Shown here piece by piece: positions 15,690 to 23,610 of a DNA stretch of 47,222 bases. A program made the position numbers and the translations under genes. Below the pieces are notes generated by a model. That model worked only from the letters and a program-made list of their open reading frames with translations. It was not told where the DNA came from and searched no databases. The first letter of the stretch is position 1. Every line of letters starts with the position of its first letter. Source of the stretch: a virus; IMG/VR virus record IMGVR_UViG_3300025141_000173, positions 1 to 47,222 of that record; one strand, written 5' to 3'.

Positions 15690-16572
15690 CTAATCCCTCG
15701 ACCCTATATGGTATTTTAGCGTGTTTGTGCGTAATTGTCAATGGTTCATATGGTTTTTCTAAAACTTTTTCAGAACCCAGATAGGCACAATAATTATGCC
15801 ACTGAGAAATGTCGTAATACCATTCGGCATTTTTCTGAAACTTTTTATCAAAGCACACTTGAGAAAACACCTCACTCAGCGAATAATGTTTCGCCGACCA
15901 CCTCTCGTCATAGGGGAGCTTTTCTGATGGGAAGACTTCTCCAGGTTTTCTTGGTTTGTATTCTCTCGTTGTGGTCTCATTAATGTAGTTGCGGCATCCT
16001 TTAAAATCTTCTCCGTTGAACGTGAACGCCATTGGAACCCCATCTTTAATCGTCAGACCATCGTAAGAAAGAACAAAGTTCTGTCCTGGTTCAGCGATGT
16101 GCAACCTCTCCGATCGGAGAGAGTCTATATCATAAACCGAGAGAGGGAAGGAGACATAAAACTTTTCGGGAAGCACCCATCGTGATATTTTAGCTGCGGT
16201 TACCCAAGCGCAATGCGCGCCATATAAAACAGACCACCCATACGAGTCGCGGCGATTGCGATCTTTGGGATGTATCGGAACATAGTAAATAGGAATTTCT
16301 TTGCGAGCATCCGAAGGAAATCGACTTCGTGTGCTATAGTATACAGGATCATAAATCCATTCCCCAATCGTCTTGCGTATAATAGGGGCCAGATCCGTAT
16401 TCGCCACAATCCAGATAGTTTGGCAACCCACAAGAGCACATTCATACACTGACTTCTGAATGGCGCTATAGCCATTATTAACCGGCATCATAATTTCTGG
16501 AAGCGGTGTATCGAAATCAGTGTCTAGGTTGGCAACAGGTATTATACCTGCCATGTGGACGTGCTGTGGCAT
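15676..16572 (-). CDS. Nucleotidyltransferase-like protein lacking the usual signature
   Basis: The first 70 of 298 residues follow the Rossmann-like start of sugar-phosphate nucleotidyltransferases: AGIIPVANLDTDF, then PLPEIMMPVNNGYSAIQKSVYECALVGCQTIWIVANTD in two parts. The GxGxRL...PK signature is absent, so ordinary catalysis is doubtful. The rest contains YYVPIHPKDRNRRDSYGW and Trp/Tyr-rich segments I do not recognise. The gene overlaps its neighbours and sits next to another conserved-looking unknown. A sugar- or nucleotide-binding role is only an inference. Confidence 0.65.
   Translation of the reverse strand: MPQHVHMAGIIPVANLDTDFDTPLPEIMMPVNNGYSAIQKSVYECALVGCQTIWIVANTDLAPIIRKTIGEWIYDPVYYSTRSRFPSDARKEIPIYYVPIHPKDRNRRDSYGWSVLYGAHCAWVTAAKISRWVLPEKFYVSFPLSVYDIDSLRSERLHIAEPGQNFVLSYDGLTIKDGVPMAFTFNGEDFKGCRNYINETTTREYKPRKPGEVFPSEKLPYDERWSAKHYSLSEVFSQVCFDKKFQKNAEWYYDISQWHNYCAYLGSEKVLEKPYEPLTITHKHAKIPYRVEGLDEDT
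15713..15741 (-). promoter_or_regulatory. Sigma70 promoter within the 3' end of the nucleotidyltransferase-like gene
   Basis: TTGACA, 17 bases, TAAAAT on the minus strand, about 25 bases before the ATG of the membrane-protein gene at 15689. It would supply the membrane protein, dnaE and the ClpP-like gene. Confidence 0.65.
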
Positions 16573-17420
16573 TATAAATACCTTAGAAATCTATCGTAGG
16601 CGGCACAAGACGCCTCAAGAGTCGCAAGAAGAGATCGTGTCGATACTTCCGAAAGCGATACCCGATCGTCTTTTGATATAATCTCCATTGGATCTCTGCG
16701 CTTTGTTCGTCGGATAGGTGTTGTTCGAAATTTATAATGTTTTGGGTTTCCATTGGTTGAGTAGCCATTCTGCCTTCCTTTCATTCCTCTTTTCTCCATC
16801 TCGGAGATCATTTTGAAGCGCGCCATTGTTTCGCTGTAGTCAAACTCCAGCAGCTGTTCTTCTGTTAGAGTCGAAACTATGCAAGCATCTTTAACGGGAG
16901 AGTTGCCGCACATACGATCCGATGAATAGAACCAGATTTCTTTGACAAAATCATCACCCACCCAAATATGATCGACTTCGTGCTTGCCCCCGCTGTTGAA
17001 TGCAATCCAATCATAACATGTGTAGGTTGGATTAGCAAGCTCTTTTTCTTTCACAAGGCCAGAAATATTATCGTCACCGAAATAAAAGCAATTACTAAAG
17101 TTTAACACACCTATCTTGGAGTATTCATTGGAGCAGATTAAATGCTCGCCGTCAAATCTCATAGACTCGCAAAGATTTGCGAACGGTACCTTACCATCGA
17201 GATTAAGAAGAAACAATAGTCGTTCCCAAAGAAGTTCTTTTTGGATTGGCCCACCTGCGCTAGTAAGTTTAACGCACCCTAAGTCCGTATTCGCCTCAAG
17301 GAAGTCAAATCGAAATGGGCGGCGTGGCTGAGAAAAAAGGATGGGTAGATTATTATTGAAGGCGAACAATGTCGCCTTTAAATCACTTCCAATAACTATG
17401 CCTTCATACTCTAATATCAA
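16572..17420 (-). CDS. Conserved-looking phage protein, unknown
   Basis: The 282-residue protein starts with a Rossmann-like beta-alpha segment (LEYEGIVIGSDLKATLFAF). It contains YTCYDWIAFNSGGKHEVD and IWFYSSDR, with many aromatics, and a basic segment KHYKFRTTPIRRTKRRD. I recall similar proteins in marine T4-like phages without known function. The start is TTG (TTGA overlap with the endolysin stop), with AAGGA correctly placed. It is coupled to the next gene by a one-base overlap. Confidence 0.65.
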   Translation of the reverse strand: MILEYEGIVIGSDLKATLFAFNNNLPILFSQPRRPFRFDFLEANTDLGCVKLTSAGGPIQKELLWERLLFLLNLDGKVPFANLCESMRFDGEHLICSNEYSKIGVLNFSNCFYFGDDNISGLVKEKELANPTYTCYDWIAFNSGGKHEVDHIWVGDDFVKEIWFYSSDRMCGNSPVKDACIVSTLTEEQLLEFDYSETMARFKMISEMEKRGMKGRQNGYSTNGNPKHYKFRTTPIRRTKRRDPMEIISKDDRVSLSEVSTRSLLATLEASCAAYDRFLRYL

Positions 17421-18325
17421 TCGTCCTTCACTTCTTCAAGGAGTTTCACGATATCCAGACCAGCGCAATCGATCTTGTTCTTGCTTACGTGATAATGACT
17501 GATAAAGCCAGAGAAGCTGCCATACTTGACGTCTTGTTCGTACTTCGTGGATGTGGAGCCGAACTGATTCTTTGGCGCTTCGTATGGGATCTCAGCTGCT
17601 TTGTGGATTGCTTTCCAAAGCGCTTTGAGCGCTTCAATCTGAACAGGATAAAAATCGGTGTGTTCCCGCAACTTATTGCCGTGCACCCACGCATCGTCCA
17701 CAAGGGGACGAGGGCCAAAGCCGTTCTTTTCGTACCAGCTTTGATACTTGGTATAATATGCATTACTAATCTCAACACCAACGGACGCTCGGTTTACTCG
17801 CTCAGAGCCTGCGTGCCAAGCACCGTGCTGCATGTCTAAAGTTTGGTAGATGGTCCCGTCGTTGTCTATGAGAAAGTGCACTGATGCTCCGCGCCTATCT
17901 AACACACGCTGACACGACGTAGAAGACAGACATACGTCCCAGTGGTTAACAAAGAGGCGAATGTTGCGCTTGGGGCGACCCGAATAACTATAGTAATGGC
18001 CGGAAGGTGTTTCTAAGCCACCCTCTTCGGACCACAAAACAACCTTGTCCCAGTCAATCGCTGTAAAGTTTCCTTGATAAACAATAAAATTTGAATAACG
18101 ACAAGTTTTAGGCTGATGATCATCTATGTTTGCCTGTCTTTCTGTCCACAAGCGACGAAAAGTCGCAGGACCACATAGACCATCAGCCGATAAGCCTTTT
18201 TCTTTCTGCCATTTCTTAACAGCGCGCGTTAGTTTATCATCAAAATACTTCTCACCAAACCAAGTCGGATCCCATCCAAGCTTGGCTGCTGACGATTCAT
18301 TATAAAAGTTTTTGTCTATAGTCAT
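17417..18325 (-). CDS. Endolysin: N-acetylmuramoyl-L-alanine amidase with peptidoglycan-binding domain
   Basis: Residues about 28-62 form a peptidoglycan-binding domain (LTRAVKKWQKEKGLSADGLCGPAT). Residues about 125-290 form an Amidase_2/PGRP domain: FVNHWDVC gives the first zinc His, VHFLIDNDGTIYQTLD and HGAWHAGS follow, then ASVGVEISN, and a late SHYHVSKNKIDCAG with the remaining zinc and catalytic residues. It cleaves the bond between MurNAc and L-Ala during host lysis. There is no signal peptide, so a holin would be needed; none is certain in the window. Confidence 0.92.
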   Translation of the reverse strand: MTIDKNFYNESSAAKLGWDPTWFGEKYFDDKLTRAVKKWQKEKGLSADGLCGPATFRRLWTERQANIDDHQPKTCRYSNFIVYQGNFTAIDWDKVVLWSEEGGLETPSGHYYSYSGRPKRNIRLFVNHWDVCLSSTSCQRVLDRRGASVHFLIDNDGTIYQTLDMQHGAWHAGSERVNRASVGVEISNAYYTKYQSWYEKNGFGPRPLVDDAWVHGNKLREHTDFYPVQIEALKALWKAIHKAAEIPYEAPKNQFGSTSTKYEQDVKYGSFSGFISHYHVSKNKIDCAGLDIVKLLEEVKDD

Positions 18326-18342
18326 CGAATATTGTTTCCATT

Positions 18343-18618
18343 TTAGTTAATAATCCCCACTACATAATTATCAAGAACAACGTTTATTTTACTATTATTT
18401 ATAGTTATTTCTTCAATCATCGACTTATCTACAATCACAAATGCTCCATGAGCCATCTGATCTCCAAACCTAACATCCGAAGCGTAGCTCACTACTTCCG
18501 CTGTAATATAGCGCTCCTCTGTGGGCTTAAAGTCATCCGGCAATACAATACCGCTCTCTGTTTTGGGGGGCGCTGCGCGCACTGTGACTTGAATATATCT
18601 GTTAACGGGCTTAAACAT
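18343..18618 (-). CDS. groES: GroES-like co-chaperonin (gp31-type)
   Basis: The 91-residue protein follows the GroES pattern: VNRYIQVTV at the start, ESGIVLPDDFKPTEERYITAEV, where the mobile loop is short, GDQMAHGAFVIVDKS, and a closing LDNYVVGI strand. By analogy with T4 gp31 it would cap a chaperonin to fold the capsid protein. Unusually its GroEL partner is also encoded here, some 15 kb away under another promoter. GAGGTAGGAA precedes the ATG. Confidence 0.85.
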   Translation of the reverse strand: MFKPVNRYIQVTVRAAPPKTESGIVLPDDFKPTEERYITAEVVSYASDVRFGDQMAHGAFVIVDKSMIEEITINNSKINVVLDNYVVGIIN

Positions 18619-18838
18619 TTCCTACCTCTTTTTCAATTATCTTTTGTTGTTTCTTATACAGGATCTCGCTCAGAAATACCTCTTCGCGAGATTTACACTT
18701 CTTACAATACATGCTAACATTAACATGGCCACCCACCATTGCTCTTATATTGCCGGTGGGCGCCCAATAGCACTCGCCGCCATCTTTCTTACAGCGGCGC
18801 TGGAGAGCCTTATTCTCCATCAAATGATTAAAATTCAC
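18611..18838 (-). CDS. Small zinc-ribbon-like protein, unknown
   Basis: The 75-residue protein has C16, C23 and a CKKC knuckle, and a Lys-rich helical tail. A zinc ribbon is likely. The start is GTG with GAGGTGAA in front; an ATG seven codons on is the alternative. It lies between the ribonucleotide reductase and groES with an eight-base overlap into groES. No function can be assigned. Confidence 0.6.
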   Translation of the reverse strand: MNFNHLMENKALQRRCKKDGGECYWAPTGNIRAMVGGHVNVSMYCKKCKSREEVFLSEILYKKQQKIIEKEVGNV

Positions 18839-18846
18839 ACTTCACC

Positions 18847-20814
18847 TCAAATTGTACATGATTCTCCATCACAAAACTTCGTTCCTGAACCGCCTTGTTC
18901 TACCTCGAATCTTTGGACGGGAGTTATTTTACTAATCAATTCTTCATAAGCTTCTCGGCTAATAGGCTCATACGGCGCTTGCTTATAGCCCGTCTGCTCA
19001 TAGCGCAAAAATGAAACTGCCTTAAGTCTGCTTTCATACATTTCTAATGCATCCTTTATCTGATCGGCCTCTTCCGGCTTAAATGTAACAGTTATAGAAA
19101 CTGAATTATCGGCCCAATAATGTTGATATTGGGCGGCAATCTCTAGCTGCTCCCACATCGAAACTGAGCGCTTACCTTTTTGAAAATAGGGCTCATGGAC
19201 CGGAAATTCAACACAAACGGTATTAGGAGAATACTCATCATCTTCAATATTATAACCTGCATCGGCCAAAGTTTTAAGCAGTTCCGAATCTTTTCCAAAC
19301 CTTATCCGTCTAATATAATATTCATCCTCTGGAAAATGAATTCCGGGGGTGGATCCGTTCAAGAGAGATACGGTGCCCGATGGCTTAATGCTGGTCATTC
19401 TAATTGATTTAGGGATGCAGAGCCAATTAGAGTATTCTTGATCTAGCTGTCGAACATGCTCATACCCGTTGTCGCACCAATTCAGCATTTCACGTAAGCC
19501 GTGCTTATTGAATGCCTGCACCACTCCTGATTGAGAGAGGCCTATGCGACGATTCTTCAGCATCTTTGCATTGGTTTCTGGCCAGTGCGTATTCGACAGC
19601 GTGATCGTTTTGCCATAGAGATACGCGATCTTTAACGTCTTAAGATAATCTTCATAATCAGCATGTTTTGCTGGGAACGTTTCAACCAGACAGCATAGCT
19701 CTGCATCTTCTAACTGCTGTTCTACGCAGGGATTGAAGCCAGCTACATTAATATCGTCAAACCTCTCCCCGTCTTTAAAACGGCCGCGAGTACGTGCGTT
19801 GTTTAACCAGATATATCCTGGCTCTCCATTCTTCTGGGTTTGCGCGGCATGCCAAGTATAGTCCATTCCAACGATTGCATTAAAGGAATTATTGGAGCCC
19901 CATCGATGATGATAAAGCTTCTCCTGATCATTCTTCATCTCTAGATATCTACGATCATCGTGGGCGCCCATGGCCAGCGCAGCAGAACGACGAACATTTC
20001 CCGCCACCACACATCGACCAATTAGATTTTCCGTGTCCACAATATCGACGGAAGTGATAGGCTCCCCAACTTTGGCAGAATATAGTTCGATCAAGTTCTC
20101 ATGAAGCTCCTTGAGGGGGCCATGGCCAGAAGATGTACCGCCGAAGCCGCGAATTAGCGCGCCTTCAGGCCGAATCGCTGAATAATCAAATTTTGGCACC
20201 TTAGCGCCGAAGAAGAATCCATCCAATAAGGAGTGTACCGAGTCGACCCAGCCCTCTCTAGAATCATCAATCACCAACATGTCATTTGTAAATTGTGGCT
20301 CCTTAATCGTAAGCGAATTGCTACCCTCCGTATCAAATCCAACTCCGATGCCAACCATCAGGGCATCCATCATCCATGCGAAGAGGTAGCCCCCCTTGGT
20401 TGCGAGATCGCGGGTCGAACGAAAAGCACAGTTAAATAATCCAGCAGCAGTTCGCTCTTCTACAAACTTGGTTCCCATCATCCAGAGGCCGCGGCCGGGA
20501 GGAGTCCATTTAAGATTAAACAAGCGATCATATGCATCCTTCGCTGTCTTCTGAGCTTTGTTGTCGTTCCACTCTAGACCCAGCAAGAACACGTGCTGCT
20601 TTTGCATATTAAACATACCTTCGATTACGCGGCGGCATGTTTGCCACCACTCTTCGGTGCCAGAAGCTTCAGGCTCAAATTCGTTTAATCGTCTTGCGTA
20701 TGTGCGCTTGAATGTAACGTAGCCGAGGGGGCCCCACGGCACTTGTTGTTCTTTATAAGGCTCGATAAACGTGTCTGATAGTCTAAAGCGGCGAATATTT
20801 TCAATGGTTCTCAT
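18847..20814 (-). CDS. nrdJ: Class II (adenosylcobalamin-dependent) ribonucleotide reductase, monomeric type
   Basis: The 655-residue protein matches the monomeric ribonucleoside-triphosphate reductase family: FNCAF with a redox cysteine, FNPCVEQQLEDAELCCLVE around the finger-loop site (NPCxE), SIKPSGTVSLLNGSTPGIH, and the C-terminal pair CDGESC spaced like the dithiol shuttle of the Lactobacillus enzyme. It makes dNTPs using B12, and so works without oxygen or a diiron subunit. It depends on cobalamin in the host and on a reductant such as the encoded thioredoxin. It overlaps the helicase stop by four bases (ATGA). Confidence 0.95.
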   Translation of the reverse strand: MRTIENIRRFRLSDTFIEPYKEQQVPWGPLGYVTFKRTYARRLNEFEPEASGTEEWWQTCRRVIEGMFNMQKQHVFLLGLEWNDNKAQKTAKDAYDRLFNLKWTPPGRGLWMMGTKFVEERTAAGLFNCAFRSTRDLATKGGYLFAWMMDALMVGIGVGFDTEGSNSLTIKEPQFTNDMLVIDDSREGWVDSVHSLLDGFFFGAKVPKFDYSAIRPEGALIRGFGGTSSGHGPLKELHENLIELYSAKVGEPITSVDIVDTENLIGRCVVAGNVRRSAALAMGAHDDRRYLEMKNDQEKLYHHRWGSNNSFNAIVGMDYTWHAAQTQKNGEPGYIWLNNARTRGRFKDGERFDDINVAGFNPCVEQQLEDAELCCLVETFPAKHADYEDYLKTLKIAYLYGKTITLSNTHWPETNAKMLKNRRIGLSQSGVVQAFNKHGLREMLNWCDNGYEHVRQLDQEYSNWLCIPKSIRMTSIKPSGTVSLLNGSTPGIHFPEDEYYIRRIRFGKDSELLKTLADAGYNIEDDEYSPNTVCVEFPVHEPYFQKGKRSVSMWEQLEIAAQYQHYWADNSVSITVTFKPEEADQIKDALEMYESRLKAVSFLRYEQTGYKQAPYEPISREAYEELISKITPVQRFEVEQGGSGTKFCDGESCTI

Positions 20815-22211
20815 ATTTTGTTTTTTCCTCTTAATTTATGTTTATTATACTTAGCTGCTAACAGCTGCTGTTGTGCTTTCGGGTCAAGAGCAACCGGAGC
20901 TGTTACGACGGCGCTTGTTTGTGACTGAGAGCCGGCCTGATGTGCTCTTGGTAGAATCTTTATATTAACGTTTGACGTATCCATAAATATAGGGTAAATC
21001 ATTCCATCTGGCCCATTTCTATTTTTGGCAATAAATATTTTACCTTGATTGTTTTGCTTATCTTCAATTGTGCGAGACACAGAAAAGATAAAGTCGGCAA
21101 CGAAGCACTTATTGAAAGCCTCCGAAATCTGCTCCATCGTGATTACTTCTGCGCTGAGCCCCGATCGGTTTGTTTGTGATGCTGTCCAGATGGGGCATTG
21201 GAATTCCGTGGATAGGGCGCGCAACTCTTCATAAATAGATTCTAGCTCGTTTCTTTTTTCTTTCCGAACCAGCACGGGCTTCAAAAGATCTGCGTAGTCC
21301 ACTATGATCAGACCCGGCTTTATGCCTCGTTTTATGAGGCGCGAGAGATGCGCGCGAATTGTATTGGTAGACGCTGATTTCGTAGGATATTCCTTGATAA
21401 TCAGGTTGCCTTCAAAGTCTTTGATCTCTTCATATATTTCTTGTTTAAAATTTTTGATGTCTGAGAGGGGGTAACCGGTAATGCAGCTGTCATAGCGATT
21501 TGCGATCACTGTATCTTGCAATTCTAAGGTATACTGCACGACGGTCTTTCCTTCGCGGAGAGCAGCTGCACCTAAGTGAACCAGCACCATACTCTTACCG
21601 GCACCAGTAGGAGCGATGACCACTCCAAGTTCGCTTTTTCCAAGGCCTCCCCCCACAATCCCATCGATGTCTTTCCAGCCTGTTGATACTGGATTTCGAT
21701 GCTTAGGCTTGAATCTTTCTTCAAAGTCGACCATGTAGTCGTAGCCAAAGTTATTCTCAGAGCCAAGGCGCAGAGCATCATTAATTACTTTTGAAATTTC
21801 ATCAAACGAGCTTCGTTGAAGAAGACTCACTGATTTCACCATCGCCTCTTTGAGGTTTTGCTTGCGACAAAAATCTAATGATGTTTCCTTGATGTAGTCA
21901 GTATCAAACAGTTCCCTGGAGTGGATGCGCGCGAAATATTCGCGGACCTGCTTCTGGATCACCTCGTCCTCGGATTCCAAATCCGTTCGAACGATCGTAA
22001 CCATCGCCTCTACAGAAGGATGAGTGCTGTATTTAGCTCGATAAGTAACAAGCTTGCGTAGAAAAACACGCAGGTATTCGAGTTCTAAAAAATTAATGTC
22101 CAGCACCTCTGTGATTTGATCCGCGAACGGCCTATCCTCAAAGATTAGTTGAACAAGTCCCTCTTGGAAGGTTTTCCCATACCTTCCAAAATTTACCTTT
22201 TCTGCTATCAT
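20811..22211 (-). CDS. Replicative DNA helicase (DnaB/gp41-like)
   Basis: The 466-residue protein has a helical N-terminal domain (1-150) and a RecA-fold C-terminal domain with Walker A APTGAGKS (about 200-207), LIIVDYADLL as Walker B, WTASQTNR (sensor/H3), and a late IAKNRNGPDG arginine-finger-like segment. It would unwind DNA 5' to 3' at the fork. No primase is visible in the window. It is the first gene after a strong promoter and is coupled to the ribonucleotide reductase. Confidence 0.92.
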   Translation of the reverse strand: MIAEKVNFGRYGKTFQEGLVQLIFEDRPFADQITEVLDINFLELEYLRVFLRKLVTYRAKYSTHPSVEAMVTIVRTDLESEDEVIQKQVREYFARIHSRELFDTDYIKETSLDFCRKQNLKEAMVKSVSLLQRSSFDEISKVINDALRLGSENNFGYDYMVDFEERFKPKHRNPVSTGWKDIDGIVGGGLGKSELGVVIAPTGAGKSMVLVHLGAAALREGKTVVQYTLELQDTVIANRYDSCITGYPLSDIKNFKQEIYEEIKDFEGNLIIKEYPTKSASTNTIRAHLSRLIKRGIKPGLIIVDYADLLKPVLVRKEKRNELESIYEELRALSTEFQCPIWTASQTNRSGLSAEVITMEQISEAFNKCFVADFIFSVSRTIEDKQNNQGKIFIAKNRNGPDGMIYPIFMDTSNVNIKILPRAHQAGSQSQTSAVVTAPVALDPKAQQQLLAAKYNKHKLRGKNKI

Positions 22212-22234
22212 AAATACCCTCTGTTTGTCTTATA

Positions 22235-22262
22235 ATTATAGCCGATCTACCCTGAATGTCAA
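22235..22262 (-). promoter_or_regulatory. Sigma70 promoter for the helicase/RNR unit
   Basis: TTGACA, 16 bases, TATAAT on the minus strand: perfect hexamers with a 16-base spacer. It lies in the gap between the exonuclease stop and the helicase ATG. Confidence 0.88.
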
Positions 22263-22276
22263 GGTAAGATCAAATT

Positions 22277-23257
22277 TTATTCACTTGCGTTGTCAACGCA
22301 CTCGTAGTTGATCTTGTTTAACTGTGACTTAAGATCTTCCCAATTTAACTCACCAAATCCATCTTCGCGCATCATGCGAATTAGCTCTGTCCTATTGAAA
22401 TCACACTCGAAATTCTCCACCGCTTCTTGTGTAAACTGCTTTGCCTGAACAGACATTTGGGGCGCGTAAAGTTGCATCATTTTATAGTTATGTTCCACCA
22501 ACTTTTTATTCTCAATTACGTTATTATAAAACTGCACACGCGATCCTTTTGTGCTCTTAACACAATACTCCAAAACCTCTGGAATGGTGTAATCTTTATC
22601 CTCTCCCAAAAAAGGCAGACGCTTCTGGATTGTTTTCAAGCCGGCCCCTTTGATGCCGGGCAGGTTATCTGATGTGTCACCGGCCATGGCTCTAGCCAAG
22701 GCCATATTGCGAGGATGAACACCAATTGTCTCTACGATACGATTCGCATTTAGCATTTCATTCACTGTGGGGCGCCACAAGATTGTCTCGTCGTCACACA
22801 ACTGCATGAAATCCTTATCGTTTGATACGATAATTTTCTGCCAGCCATCATAATATTTCATTTGTGTTACATATGAAACAATATCATCAGCCTCAATCTG
22901 AGGAATAAGTACTTGGATGATCGGCATCTCATTCATGTATTCGATGATGCGTTTCTGCTGCCACATTTTATTGGCTAGCTCCTCGTCTTCCGTCAGGTTG
23001 CGGATGGCGCGGTTAAGGCGAATGGGCTTTCTGCCTGCCTTGTAATTCTTGTCCATAGTCTTGCGCTTGCGGGAGCCATCGGGGCCATCCCACGCAATGA
23101 TAATGTTATCTGGCTTTGTTTCGCGAACCAGCTTCTGTAGGATTTTGATGAACCCCTTTAATCCGCCGATCGGCTGCCCGTTGGTAGATAGCGACGGGTC
23201 AACAATGTATGCCCGCAGGTATGCGTTCAACGCATCGATAATCAATACTCGTTTCAA
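22277..23257 (-). CDS. 5'-3' exonuclease / flap endonuclease (FEN/Pol I N-domain type)
   Basis: The 326-residue protein has the metal sites of the 5' nuclease family: LIIDALNAYLRA, IIAWDGPDGSRKR, QIEADDIVSYV, VSNDKDFMQL and MAGDTSDNLPGIKGAGLKTI (helix-hairpin-helix). It removes RNA primers and flaps; the family-A polymerase in this phage lacks this domain and the two are encoded separately. The start is TTG with GAGGGGG eight bases upstream; that ribosome-binding site lies in one arm of a hairpin discussed at 23264-23306. Confidence 0.93.
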   Translation of the reverse strand: MKRVLIIDALNAYLRAYIVDPSLSTNGQPIGGLKGFIKILQKLVRETKPDNIIIAWDGPDGSRKRKTMDKNYKAGRKPIRLNRAIRNLTEDEELANKMWQQKRIIEYMNEMPIIQVLIPQIEADDIVSYVTQMKYYDGWQKIIVSNDKDFMQLCDDETILWRPTVNEMLNANRIVETIGVHPRNMALARAMAGDTSDNLPGIKGAGLKTIQKRLPFLGEDKDYTIPEVLEYCVKSTKGSRVQFYNNVIENKKLVEHNYKMMQLYAPQMSVQAKQFTQEAVENFECDFNRTELIRMMREDGFGELNWEDLKSQLNKINYECVDNASE

Positions 23258-23263
23258 AATAAT

Positions 23264-23306
23264 AACCCCCTCAAGTCATAATACATTATAACTTATTGAG
23301 GGGGTT
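23264..23306 (-). promoter_or_regulatory. Hairpin holding the exonuclease ribosome-binding site
   Basis: An 11-bp stem (23264-23274 with 23296-23306) encloses a 21-base loop containing the -10 of the promoter at 23285-23313. On read-through RNA the second arm would bury GAGGGGG, the exonuclease ribosome-binding site, and the stem is followed by ATTATTTT, so it may also act as a weak terminator. Confidence 0.55.
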
Positions 23307-23313
23307 AGGTCAA
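23285..23313 (-). promoter_or_regulatory. Sigma70 promoter for the exonuclease
   Basis: TTGACC, 17 bases, TATAAT on the minus strand. Initiation about seven bases after the -10 would omit the first arm of the hairpin at 23264-23306 and so leave the ribosome-binding site free. Confidence 0.85.
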
Positions 23314-23322
23314 GTGTTTTTT

Positions 23323-23610
23323 TCAGAATCTGAAAACAATCACCCACTTGCCTCGGATGTGATTCCACTTCCACATAAAATGTGGCTTATGGTGGACCAT
23401 CACCCAGTGGCCACGATAAAAATATACGGAATGGGCAGTACGGGCCTTTGGGGGCCGGGCCGGCTTTGCCACGCTATAATGGTGGTGCTTGTGTGTTGTG
23501 TGCACGTGATGCTTTTTGGGAGCGTGGTGCTTATGCGGGACGGCTCTCTTCTTGGCTTCTGCGACATTAAGCTGCGTTGCTAAGAGCAGTGTTGTAATTA
23601 ATGAAGTCAT
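23323..23610 (-). CDS. His-rich exported small protein
   Basis: The first roughly 19 residues look like a short signal peptide (MTSLITTLLLATQLNVAEA). The mature part has a basic His-rich stretch (KHHAPKKHHVHTTHKHHH in essence), then aromatic repeats VYFYRGHWVMV and MWKWNHIRGKWVIV, reminiscent of secreted YxWxxGHW-type repeat proteins. Metal or surface binding in the periplasm is an inference. A strong AAGGAGA precedes the ATG, which overlaps the recA stop. It is not a standard phage core gene and looks like a passenger ('moron'). Confidence 0.7.
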   Translation of the reverse strand: MTSLITTLLLATQLNVAEAKKRAVPHKHHAPKKHHVHTTHKHHHYSVAKPARPPKARTAHSVYFYRGHWVMVHHKPHFMWKWNHIRGKWVIVFRF

